From Pseudoxanthomonas helianthi (GTDB lineage: Bacteria; Pseudomonadota; Gammaproteobacteria; Xanthomonadales; Xanthomonadaceae), in NCBI RefSeq assembly GCF_017939625.1, contig NZ_JAGKTC010000001.1, positions 248,413 to 312,412 on the forward strand: 64,000 nt of DNA. The letters run 5' to 3'. Below, one piece after another: positions 44,429-53,900 of the stretch. Every line of letters starts with the position of its first letter. The stretch's first letter is position 1. The translations under genes were made by a program, and so were the position numbers. The notes under the pieces are model-generated. The model was not told where the DNA came from, did no database searches, and saw only the letters and a list, made by a program, of their open reading frames with translations.

Positions 44429-47401
44429 TTACCAGGTGTAACGCACGGTGAAGCGGACATAACGCGGGGCCTGGTAGTTGACATCGTTCAGGAAATCCGG
44501 ATTGACCCGATAGAAGTAGTTGCCGTCGTCATCGACGGTACGGGACAGCTCACCGGCCTCGTTCCGTTCCGTCACCTTGTGCGAATTGAACACATTAAAG
44601 ACGGAAGCGTTGAACTCTAGGTGCTTGTTCGCCCAATTAGGCACATAGCTCAAGCCCATGTCGACCCGGTACTGCCACGGGGTACGCCCGAAGCTGCCAC
44701 GGGCCTTCAGCTCCCGAACACCATCAGCATAGATACCATCCTTGGTGAGGCAATAGAAACTGGAAGCCGAGTATGCCTCGAGTTCGGATGCATCATCCGG
44801 ATCGAGCGCTTCGAGCGGGATATAGCCTTGGCAGCTGACGGGACGACCCGATTGCACCAGCAAATTGCCGCTGACCATCAGCTCGCTGGTGATATCGTAC
44901 GTACCGAAAAGCTTGAACGTATGCCGACGATCGTTCGGCAGATAGCCGAAAGCGCCATCTTCGAACATCGCGTGGTCGAAGTCCTGGGTCAGGCCAGCGT
45001 CGGTCTGCTCCAGGCTGGAGTTGACATAACCCTCCGAATTGCCCTTGCTATGCGCAAAGGTATAGGAGCCCTGCAGGTACAGTTTGTCCTGCTTCGGGCG
45101 CTCCACTGTGAATTCGAGCGCATTGTACGAACGGCGCTCCTTCGGCAGGTTCAGATAGCCTTCGTTAGGTACCTTAACCACGGTCAGATTGCCATCGTTG
45201 TTCAGGTCCATGGCGATATGGACGTCCTTGCCCGGATTGATGACCATGCAACCGGCCATCGTGCTCGGATCGAAGTCGTCGTAGCCATTATCCGCTGCCC
45301 AGCGAGCGAACGCGGCGTGGGTGCAATAGTCTTCCATGCCGTTCTTGAGCTTACGGTAGATCCCCTTGACACCGACGGTCCAAGAATCCATCGCCCATTG
45401 CGCGCCCAGGATGAACTCATCTTGGTACATCGGCTTCAGTTCGGTATCAGCAACCGTCTTGGGGTTGGGCGGGGTCAAGCTGCCATTGACGGACGGGCCC
45501 GACAGCAGCGGCCCCAACGTGACCGGCGAGCCATCCGCGTTCCAACCACCGCTATACGAGTAGAACGAAGTCGTCAGCGCTTCGAATCCTGAACCGCGAA
45601 TATTCGTGTTCGAGGCCACGGGGATGTAATAACGACCGGCGTTACCATAGACCTTAAAGGTCGAATCGCCATTGACGTCCCATGAGAAGCCAAGGCGAGG
45701 AGCAATCAAATTGTCTGCCTTGACAAAGCTCTCACCCAAGCCATTCTTGTTATCGAACGATTCCGAACGCAAGCCCAGATAGAAGAGCCAGTTATCAGTT
45801 GCGCGCCAAGTATCTTCCAGATAGTAAGCCGTATTCTGCACTTCATACTTGCCGCTGGCCGTCTGGTACGTGCGGACGCGGACGCGGTTACCGGGGTAGT
45901 AACGATAGTAAACACCACCGGAGTACTCGAGACCGGCGTTCGTCGAAGTGAACTTCTCGGTATCGTAGCCGAACCGCAGCGTGTGATCGCCAATCAGCCA
46001 CTCAGCGTCAGCGCGATAGGCCTTGCGCTTGTCGGTATTCGGACCAAACTTGCGATCCGCCGGGGTGAACTCGTTCGGATTCCAGCAACCGATGTAATTC
46101 AGATTGAGACCATCGGTGTTGTCGTAGGCCGCTGGGCAATCGGTACCCTCAGGCGCCGTCGTACGCCAATCGCGAACATTCTTCAGCTGTCCCGCAAGCA
46201 GCGACAGCGTGAAGTTGTCCGTCAAGTAGCCCGTGTATTTGCCGATATAGACATCACCGCCGTTTTCGTATTCGGCATCATCGGACAACTCATCGTGAGT
46301 CTTCGCGTAATCCGTGTTGCTGAAATAGTGCTTCTCGCGCGTCTTAGTTTTGTTACGGATGCCGGTGAATTCGAGCAGATGATTATCCGTGATGTTCCAG
46401 TCGAGCTTGACCAGGCCCGTTGGTGTCGTATCGGTGTCACGCTCGCTGGTATTGCGACCGTACAGATCGGTGGAACTGTCCTGACCCTGCACCAAACCGA
46501 AGAAGAACAGCCGATCCTTGATGATTGGGCCGCCGCCGTACACGTTGTATTCCAGCGTTTCGCTTTCATTGCCGGAACGGAAAACCGAAATCTCGCCCGG
46601 CACTCGTGACTTCACATCACGACCATGTTCGCGCAGGCCCGAGGGTTCCCAGTACACACTGGCGCCGCCCTTCCATTCATTGGTGCCGCGCTTGGTCACT
46701 AGGTTGATCACGCCGCCCAGAGAGCGACCATATTCGGCTCCGTAACCGCCCGTCTTGATCTGCTGCGAACCAATCGCATCGAATGGCAGATCGGCGAACG
46801 ACAGGAAGTTGTAAATGTTGGTGACATCGAATCCATTGATGTAGTAGCCGTTTTCCGCCACCGAGGAACCGCCGAACGAGGCAAGATTGCCAAAGCCGGT
46901 GTCACCCTGCACAGTGCCCGGAGCCAGCAGAGCCACGTTGGTGATGTCACGGGCGACGGGCAGCGCCTGGATTTGCTCCTGGCTGAAAACCGTCGTCGAT
47001 TCAACCGAGGACACGTCAATCGGATTAATACGACTACCGCTCACCGTAATGGCGTCGAGTGTGGTCGCACCGCCAGAACCCGTAGCCTCGAAGGCCACTT
47101 GGGTACCAGTGCCCACGGCAACCGTAACCTCACGAGTAACGCCGCCCGACGTTACCTTGTAATGTCCAGGGGGGAGCTGGGATGCCGTGAAGCGGCCGTC
47201 CGAGCCAGCGGAAATCTCGCGCGAGGTGCCCGTATCGGTATTTTCAATGGTGACCGTAGCACCAGCTCCAGTCTTGCCGAACAGCGAACCGACTGCACTT
47301 TGCGCATGGATGCTGCCCGCGAAGCACATACCGAGCGCAACGCTCAATGCAGTGCGACGCACACCTTTCGAAAAGTATTTGGAACCCTTGTGGGTAGTCA
47401 T
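44429..47401 (-). CDS. Oar-like TonB-dependent receptor 1
   Basis: The 990-residue outer-membrane protein has a long signal peptide (SVALGMCFAGSIHAQ), a carboxypeptidase-regulatory-like domain (about 35-110), a TonB-box-like LDAITVSG, a plug (IDVSSVESTTVFSQEQIQAL, FGGSSVAENGYYINGFDVTN, GGYGAEYGRSLGGVINLVTK) and a 22-strand-type barrel ending YVRFTVRYTW. Oar-like receptors import glycans or peptides or take part in protein export; the ligand is unknown. The ATG at 47401 has GAGAGAG five bases upstream. Its signal peptide and leader are nearly identical to receptor 2. Sulfotransferase 1 follows downstream. Confidence 0.9.
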   Translation of the reverse strand: MTTHKGSKYFSKGVRRTALSVALGMCFAGSIHAQSAVGSLFGKTGAGATVTIENTDTGTSREISAGSDGRFTASQLPPGHYKVTSGGVTREVTVAVGTGTQVAFEATGSGGATTLDAITVSGSRINPIDVSSVESTTVFSQEQIQALPVARDITNVALLAPGTVQGDTGFGNLASFGGSSVAENGYYINGFDVTNIYNFLSFADLPFDAIGSQQIKTGGYGAEYGRSLGGVINLVTKRGTNEWKGGASVYWEPSGLREHGRDVKSRVPGEISVFRSGNESETLEYNVYGGGPIIKDRLFFFGLVQGQDSSTDLYGRNTSERDTDTTPTGLVKLDWNITDNHLLEFTGIRNKTKTREKHYFSNTDYAKTHDELSDDAEYENGGDVYIGKYTGYLTDNFTLSLLAGQLKNVRDWRTTAPEGTDCPAAYDNTDGLNLNYIGCWNPNEFTPADRKFGPNTDKRKAYRADAEWLIGDHTLRFGYDTEKFTSTNAGLEYSGGVYYRYYPGNRVRVRTYQTASGKYEVQNTAYYLEDTWRATDNWLFYLGLRSESFDNKNGLGESFVKADNLIAPRLGFSWDVNGDSTFKVYGNAGRYYIPVASNTNIRGSGFEALTTSFYSYSGGWNADGSPVTLGPLLSGPSVNGSLTPPNPKTVADTELKPMYQDEFILGAQWAMDSWTVGVKGIYRKLKNGMEDYCTHAAFARWAADNGYDDFDPSTMAGCMVINPGKDVHIAMDLNNDGNLTVVKVPNEGYLNLPKERRSYNALEFTVERPKQDKLYLQGSYTFAHSKGNSEGYVNSSLEQTDAGLTQDFDHAMFEDGAFGYLPNDRRHTFKLFGTYDITSELMVSGNLLVQSGRPVSCQGYIPLEALDPDDASELEAYSASSFYCLTKDGIYADGVRELKARGSFGRTPWQYRVDMGLSYVPNWANKHLEFNASVFNVFNSHKVTERNEAGELSRTVDDDGNYFYRVNPDFLNDVNYQAPRYVRFTVRYTW

Positions 47402-47510
47402 TGATGCTCTCTCTCTCATATAGGTCTGGATACAACCAAGAACGACCGGGTGCAGAACCTAGTCAACTGAACAGGCGCGACGCCATAACACCTGCTTCTC
47501 CGAAGGATAA

Positions 47511-47523
47511 CGTAAATTTTACG
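47511..47523. promoter_or_regulatory. Palindromic block shared by both receptor promoters
   Basis: CGTAAATTTTACG is a palindrome around its central base, 110 bases before the receptor 1 ATG. The receptor 2 copy (54205-54217) differs in one base. On the minus strand it is followed by GTTATNCT in both cases, which may be a -10, so the palindrome would overlap the promoter. Confidence 0.55.
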
Positions 47524-47640
47524 GTCATGGGAAGGGTTCTCGGCCAGTCTCGGCCCGTCTGATCACTGCAATTTCAATGGGTTAACCAAATTGCAAGCCC
47601 CTTGAGGGGCTGATCGACCGAAAAAAATTTTGTTACGTCG

Positions 47641-47669
47641 GCTAAGTAGTTGCAATTGCTACAGTTTCA
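47641..47669. promoter_or_regulatory. Conserved 29-base block, copy 1
   Basis: The block holds TTGCAATTGCTAC and begins GCTAAGTAG. It matches 54357-54385 at 26 of 29 positions although the surrounding sequence differs. It lies between the sulfotransferase 2 stop and receptor 1. It may be a binding site or a transcript end. Confidence 0.5.
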
Positions 47670-47725
47670 GGCAGCAACAATCTCACCGGAGTCTCCGACG
47701 ATCCACGCTCGCGAGTACAACTCGG

Positions 47726-49294
47726 CTAGGAATGCTGCACCGCAGCTAAAATTCGCGACAACGGTTCCAGTTGTTGCGCATAGGGCACCCATTTCGGGCG
47801 TGGTTGCGTAACGATACCCTCGCGAACTTGCACGGCACTGGCCGTCACAACGCCTCGCTGCCGTGGTGAAATGTCCAGCATCGCCATGTCGAATGGAAGC
47901 CCGCAGAAATCGCAAACCCGGCGGAGTTCCCTTTCGGGATGCCGGGTCAACTCTGAATAGTCCACGTCCAGCACACGCTCCGGGAATGTCGCGTGCCAAT
48001 GCCGCATCAGTTCCTGATAGTGGCGGTAAAAGTTAGCCAGATCCGCTTGGTCGTAGCTGTACGGATTCGCATCCGAGAATAGCTCGCGCAGGTTAGAGAA
48101 GCACACCTCCATTGGATCGCGAACCATGTGCAATATCTTTGCGTGCGGCAAGGCCTGGCAAATGAATCCGATATTCAGGAAATTGGATGGCAGCTTGTCG
48201 GTAAAGAAGCGCTCTCCTTGCAGGCGCCACCCCATGCCCAACAGGTAAGTCCTACCCACCTCGGAGAAATCCGAGCCTTGCGCCCGCCGGATTAACTCCC
48301 GATCGATGACACCAGAGCAGTGGCGATCAGTTGCCATTCGCATTGCCGCCGTGAAGTCGTACAACTCCCCCATTGCCCTCAATTGCTTCGCGCCACTCAG
48401 CATCTGCTCAAGCAGGGTGGTCCCTGAGCGGTGCATGCCAACTATGAAGATCGGAGTCAACTCATCAGCACTCTCTTCCAGAACGCGCGAAGGTGCGTCC
48501 ACGGGAAACGCATGCAGCGCCCGGAAGATCGCCTGCGTTTCGGATCGATCATAGGCCAATTGAGCACGCTTGGCCCTGCAACCGATCATCAGCGCTTCCC
48601 ACGCATCCGCATGCTCGCCCAGATCGTCGAGCGCTTTGTGCAGGGCGAAGCCGAGCAGCGCCAAATCCGCCGGAGAACGCCCAGGGCGCAGGAGTTGCCG
48701 GCGGATCTGCTCGACATGGTTGTCGGCTGCGGTCTGCTTACCGAGCGCCGTGAGTAGCCAGTAACCCTGCGCGATCTCGGGTGCGCGCTTCAGCGCGCGC
48801 AGCACATCGACCCTAGCTTCCTCGAATCTGCCCAAGTACATGAGCACGTGCGCTCGCGCCAGCAACGTGGTTGGGAAGTCCGGGTCGGCTCGCTTGGCTT
48901 CGTCGAGAAACTCGATCGCCTGGCCCGGCAAGTTGGCATAGCTCAGTTGCGCGCCCAGCTTGATCAGCATCGGAATCGGAATGCCGGACATAGGCAGGAG
49001 TCGCGCAATGCAGTCCTGCATCTCCTCGATGGCATTGAAAGTGCGCAGCCGCGGAATCAACTCGGACAGGACTTTCGGCGCCCGCACGCCTGTCGCATGC
49101 GCACGCAAGGCGTATTCCCGTGCCAATCGGTAATGACCGGCCAGCGAATGGACATACGACAACTGCACGAGGGTTCCTGCGTCACCCGGTGCCGCTTGCA
49201 ATGCACGTTCGTAGCAGTCGATCGCGCGAGCCCAGTTCTTGGCGGCCGCGAACCCTTCGGCCTGCTGTAACAGCGGCCACACCGCGGAGATCAT
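47726..49294 (-). CDS. TPR-sulfotransferase 2
   Basis: The 522-residue protein has N-terminal TPR units (ARAIDCYERALQAAPGDAGT, AIEFLDEAKRADPDFPTTLL) up to about 240 and a Sulfotransfer_3-type domain: HRSGTTLLEQML (288-299), GE at 309-310, DKLPSN (366-371), VRDPMEVCFS (391-400) and TASAVQVRE at 484-492. The ATG at 49294 overlaps the sulfotransferase 3 stop by 4 bases, so the two are translationally coupled. It is probably cytoplasmic. It shares the motif set but little overall sequence with the other two, suggesting distinct substrates or a heteromeric enzyme. Confidence 0.86.
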   Translation of the reverse strand: MISAVWPLLQQAEGFAAAKNWARAIDCYERALQAAPGDAGTLVQLSYVHSLAGHYRLAREYALRAHATGVRAPKVLSELIPRLRTFNAIEEMQDCIARLLPMSGIPIPMLIKLGAQLSYANLPGQAIEFLDEAKRADPDFPTTLLARAHVLMYLGRFEEARVDVLRALKRAPEIAQGYWLLTALGKQTAADNHVEQIRRQLLRPGRSPADLALLGFALHKALDDLGEHADAWEALMIGCRAKRAQLAYDRSETQAIFRALHAFPVDAPSRVLEESADELTPIFIVGMHRSGTTLLEQMLSGAKQLRAMGELYDFTAAMRMATDRHCSGVIDRELIRRAQGSDFSEVGRTYLLGMGWRLQGERFFTDKLPSNFLNIGFICQALPHAKILHMVRDPMEVCFSNLRELFSDANPYSYDQADLANFYRHYQELMRHWHATFPERVLDVDYSELTRHPERELRRVCDFCGLPFDMAMLDISPRQRGVVTASAVQVREGIVTQPRPKWVPYAQQLEPLSRILAAVQHS

Positions 49295-50877
49295 TCTGGT
49301 AGGCCTAGGCTGTCGAAGATCGGCGAAAGCCACGGCGCATACCGCCGCCATGCCCCTACCCCTCTTTGATGCACGGGCTCCCGAACTTGAGCGCTGCTCG
49401 CCGTGGAAACCGGCGCGACATTGGTCGTGATGTCCGCGAAAGCCGCATTGCGCGGCAGGCCGATGAAATCCTGCACGCATTCGAGCGTAGCGCCCGGATC
49501 GACGGCCAGCGCTTCGTATTCAACGATCTTCACCATGCCCGGAAGGCGCGCATGCCAATGACGCATCCAGCTCTGCGCCAACTTCCAGTGCGCGGCCAGA
49601 TGATCGAGCCTATAACTGTATGGATAGCTCGCGCCGTGGAACAATTCCTTGAAACCCGAGAAGCAAGCATCCCTGCCGTTGCGGGAGAGGCACAGGATTC
49701 GGGCTTGCGGCAGCGCGCGGGCGATCAGCGGGATGCTGAACAGGTTGCGCGGATTCTTGTCGATAACGAACACCGCCTGAGGTTCCACTTGACGAAGCCG
49801 CTGCAAGTAGCGCAGGCCTGCTCTCTGCATGTCGATACGTGAAAGCGGACGTGTTTCCCGTTCTTCTAGCAAGGTGCCGAAGAAACTGTTAGAAACTTCG
49901 CTGACTGCCATCGACAGGTCGTTCCGCTCACCAGCCGACGACACGCCCGGAATATTGCCCAGCATCCGGTCTAGCAAGGTCGTTCCAGTTCGCGGCATCC
50001 CCACCACGAAAACCGGAATCGGCATGCCCGGAACCGACTTGCCCTCCGCGGGCGGGAGTGGATCGCCATCCATCAGTCCCTCGATTTGACGCCGCTCCGC
50101 CTCCGGATCGTAGCGGAATTTCTGCGCCATGATTGCGGCGCCTTCACCCAGCGCCGCCCAGGCGTGCTCGACGTCCCCAGCCGCATCCAGTTCATGGAAC
50201 AATGCATAGTAGAGATGCGCCTGTTCCTCACTCGTTGCCCCATGCGCACTTTGGGCTCGGCGGATGCGATCCACCCTTTCCAAGGGCGATCTCGCCCTGC
50301 CAAGGGTCGCCAGCGACCAATGCGCGTCTGCCAGTTCCGGATTTATTTCCAACGTCGCCTCATACGCTTCCCGCGCATCGTCCAACCTCCCCAGGAAGCG
50401 AAAGACATTGGCGCGAGCGTAGTGCAGCAAAGCGTTTGGCGGCACGCGCGGCAATGCGTGGCCGATGAACCTGAGCGCATCTTCATAGCGACCGGCAAGC
50501 CATAGGTGTTGGGCCAGCATCGGCGACTGGTTGAGTACGTGGGGGTTGTTCCAGTCTGCGGTTAGGATTACCGACGCGACCTCGGCATCCTCAGCGAAAT
50601 CGAGCAAGCGCAAGCTCACGAAACTGATCTGCCTGTAACGGTTGGCGAACCGCACGGAGTCCGATGCACGCATGACATAAGAACGCGCCATGTGGAAATC
50701 TCCGTCGCGTTGCGCATGACGTGAAAGCCGCAACAACGCAGGCACGTGATGCGCATCTAACACCAGGATTGCCCTGTATTCCGAGCGCGCGGACGCGATA
50801 TCGCGATTGGATTCGAATTGCTGCGCGCGTTCCCACCGCAAATCGAGTTCTTGATGCGTTGGGGTTATCAGATTCAT
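49291..50877 (-). CDS. TPR-sulfotransferase 3
   Basis: The 528-residue protein has TPR repeats (ALLHYARANVFRFLGRLDDA, AREAYEATLEINPELADAHW) and a sulfotransferase domain with PRTGTTLLDRML (295-306), AGE at 315-317, DKNPRN (373-378), SRNGRDACFS (398-407) and STASSAQVREP at 491-501. In place of the common RDP it has RNG, a variation of the 3'-phosphate motif. It follows TonB receptor 2 by 89 bases, separated by a GC hairpin, and precedes sulfotransferase 2. The substrate is unknown. Confidence 0.86.
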   Translation of the reverse strand: MNLITPTHQELDLRWERAQQFESNRDIASARSEYRAILVLDAHHVPALLRLSRHAQRDGDFHMARSYVMRASDSVRFANRYRQISFVSLRLLDFAEDAEVASVILTADWNNPHVLNQSPMLAQHLWLAGRYEDALRFIGHALPRVPPNALLHYARANVFRFLGRLDDAREAYEATLEINPELADAHWSLATLGRARSPLERVDRIRRAQSAHGATSEEQAHLYYALFHELDAAGDVEHAWAALGEGAAIMAQKFRYDPEAERRQIEGLMDGDPLPPAEGKSVPGMPIPVFVVGMPRTGTTLLDRMLGNIPGVSSAGERNDLSMAVSEVSNSFFGTLLEERETRPLSRIDMQRAGLRYLQRLRQVEPQAVFVIDKNPRNLFSIPLIARALPQARILCLSRNGRDACFSGFKELFHGASYPYSYRLDHLAAHWKLAQSWMRHWHARLPGMVKIVEYEALAVDPGATLECVQDFIGLPRNAAFADITTNVAPVSTASSAQVREPVHQRGVGAWRRYAPWLSPIFDSLGLPE

Positions 50878-50915
50878 AGCTCAAGCATAAGGCCTGGAAG
50901 GCCATCGCGAAACGG

Positions 50916-50941
50916 GAACGGCCGCCCTGCGGCGGCCGTTC
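50916..50941 (-). terminator. GC hairpin between receptor 2 and sulfotransferase 3
   Basis: GAACGGCCGCC and GGCGGCCGTTC form a perfect 11-bp stem with a 4-base loop, 25 bases after the receptor 2 stop. On the minus strand it lacks a long T run (CCCGTTTCG follows). The stem core GGCCGCC matches the hairpin after receptor 1, so it is a conserved feature of the module and may attenuate rather than fully stop transcription. Confidence 0.65.
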
Positions 50942-50966
50942 GGGGACTTCCAAAGCGACGTATCGA

Positions 50967-53900
50967 TCAGAAGTCGTACTGCACCATGAAACGCACCGAA
51001 CGCGGAGCCTGGTAGGCGCGCGGCAACAGGTACGTGCTCAATGGATTGCCGGTAGCGGAATCCTCAGCCACATCGCTAACCGCGATGACCTTCTGCGAAT
51101 TGAACACGTTGAACACGTCCACCTTGAACTGCAGGCCCGGCGCAAACGAAGGGCGATATGCCGCGTTCAAGTCGACCGTGGTGGTCCAAGGCAGGCGACC
51201 TGCCGTGCCACGCGGCACGGCATGTACGGTCGCATCGTTCGAAGCGCCATCCGGCGAGTTGCTGCAACGCATGAAGCCAGAACCGTAGGGATGCGGACTG
51301 TAATGGTTATTGCCGGTCACCGGATCGGGCAGGGCCGGGTCCAGATCCAGTACGCCGAGACAGTTGTAGGGACGCCCGGACTGCACCAGCAAGTTGGCAC
51401 CCAACGACCACTGGTCGTTGAACTGGTAGCTGCCAAATACCTTCAGCGCGTGGCGACGGTCGTTGGGCAGGTAGCCGAAGGTATCGACCGTCAGCTCCTT
51501 GTAGTCGAAGTCCTGGGTGGTATTGGTATCAGACTGGCCGATATCCGACTTCACGCCGCCTTCGGTATTACCCTTGTTCGCCGACCAGGTATACGACGCC
51601 TGGAAGAAGAACTTGTCCCAATTGCCGTCCAGGAACAACTCCAGTGCCTTGTAGCTGCGCTTGGCGTCGGGGCTTAGACGATCTCCCTTGACTGTGTACG
51701 TCGTGTAATGCCCATCGCCATTAAGGTCGGTGACCAAAACCGCATCCTTACCCGGGTTGAACAGGCGGCAGTACGGGAAGCCCGGGTTGGGCACTGTGTA
51801 CGACAGACCGTCGGCATCAGCGAGTTCGGTAATCGCGGTGTAGTCGCAGTTGTCGTCGATGGCTGCCTTAAGCTTGCGGTAAATTGCGCGAGCGCCCAGG
51901 TTCACATGATCTGTAATTGCACTCTGGAAACCAAGGATATATTCATCCTGGTACATCGGCTCAAGATTCTTGGAAGCGATGGTCAGCGGGTCGTGCGCCT
52001 TCCCATCTTCGCCGTTGATCAGGTTCAACGGGTTCAGCGGACCGGTCAGTATCGGCGCGCCAGTCACCGGATCCACACCCGAGAAGCGATTGTTGTTGCT
52101 ACGCTGGAAGATCGATGCGCTGGAACCGCGCACGGCCACGCTGGGGGTTAACGGCAAGGCATAACGACCGGCATTGCCGTAGACCTTGAAGGTCGAATCG
52201 CCATTCACGTCCCAGGAGAAGCCGAGGCGGGGGCCGAACTGATTATCGATCTTGACGAAGGCGCGGCCGTCGGCGCCCAGGTTCTCGAAGGTATCCCAGC
52301 GCAAGCCCAGATAAGCCAGGAAATTGTCGGTAACCTTCCAACTGTCCTCGATATAGAAGGCGCGCTGCTTGACTTCGATGGTCGTCCCTCGTGCCGTGGT
52401 CTGACGGCGCACGACGTCGAACTCATCGCCCGTGTTAGCCTTGCCGTCTGGGCCATTGTTGGTCGAATAACGCCACAACCAGCCGCCGGCGTTGGCTTCG
52501 CCTGCCACCGATTCGTAATTGTCGATGTCGACGCCAAAGCGCAGCTGGTGAGAGCCCAGGATCCACTCCGCGTCGATACGGTACTGGTCGCGGGTGTCCT
52601 TATTGTTGTCAGCCTGCAGCAGGGCACCGTTGGTCAGGTTGCAGAAGCTGCCATATGGCCCGGTCATTGCCTTACGGTAGCCGGGGCGCACATCGATAAT
52701 AACCGGGCATCCGCCCAGCGAAGTAGTGCCGGTGATGCTTCGGGTATACGCGGTGTTGATATCGCCGTTGTAGCGCACTTCCGAACCATCCGGGTTGCGA
52801 AGGTGCTGCTGGCGCTTGAACTCGCCATGGCCCGCCAATGCGGTCAGAGTGAAGTTGTCGGTCAGATAACCGGTGTACTTCAACACGAAGTTTTGGCCGC
52901 CCTGGGTATCGAACAACGTGCCCGCGTAGGCCTTGCGATCCAGCTGGCCCGGCGTGTTGGCATAGACCTTGGTATCCGTCTTCTGCTCATCGGAAAACGC
53001 GGTCAGTTCCAGCTTGTTGTTGTCGTTGATGTTCCAGTCGAACTTGGCCAGCCAGGTCGGATTCTTGACCTTGTTGTTGATGTTTTGCAGCGCATCCTTG
53101 TTGCCCCAGGTATCTTGCTCGGTATTGCCGTAGGACAGCAACGCATAGGCGAACAGGCGATCCTTGATCAATGCGCCGCTGGCCCAGACGCTCGTGATGA
53201 GCTGATCTTCGGCGTCCTTGCTGTTGTCTTCCTCGATCTTTCCGAAATCGCTCGGCGACAACGGATTGGAATACTTGACGTTCTTGACCTTCTCGCGCAG
53301 CGAGTCGGGTGCCCAGAACACGTTCGCACCGGCCTTGAATTCATTGGTACCGCGCTTGGTGATCTGGTTGACCACGCCGCCGAGCGAACGGCCGAATTCC
53401 GCGCCATAGCCGCCGGTCTTGACCTGCTGCTCGGCAATGGCCTCGAAGGGCACCTTGGAGAAGTTCAGGCTGCGGAACGAGTTGGTGACGTTGAAACCGT
53501 TGATGTAGTACTGGTTCTCGGCCACCGACGAACCGCCGAACGACGCCAGGTTGCCGAACGCGGCGTCGCCACGCACGGTGCCCGGGGCCAGCAGCGCCAC
53601 CGACGTGGTGTCGCGCGGTACCGGAATGCGGGCGATCTGCTCGGACGTCAGCACGGTGGTCGATTCGACCGACGACACGTCGATCGGGTTGACCAGTTGG
53701 CTGGCGGTGACGACGACGCTGTCGAGCGTCTTGGCGTCACCACCGGCCGCGGCCGCGAAGCTCACCGGCGTACCGGTACCCACACTCACGCCGACCGCCT
53801 CACGAACGACGGTACTGCCATCGGCGCGACGCAAAGTCACGTTGTACCTGCCGGGCTGCAGCGCGGAAATGCGATATGCGCCATCGGCACCCACCACGAC

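Larger units (their letters stand above)
47402..47725 (-). promoter_or_regulatory. Upstream region of receptor 1
   Basis: This 324-base gap contains no gene I can support. It carries blocks shared with the region before receptor 2: GCAATTGC-centred block (47641-47669), the CGTAAATTTTACG palindrome (47511-47523), and a common leader end (GTATCCAGA ... GAGAGAGCATCA). A stretch near 47570-47620 has GCCCCTCAAGGGGC, a small hairpin on the minus strand. Confidence 0.6.

Noticed and set aside
47667..47999. Small protein that could be a sulfation substrate upstream of receptor 1
   Set aside because: Most of this frame is a shadow of the sulfotransferase 2 C terminus; no ribosome site or export signal supports it.
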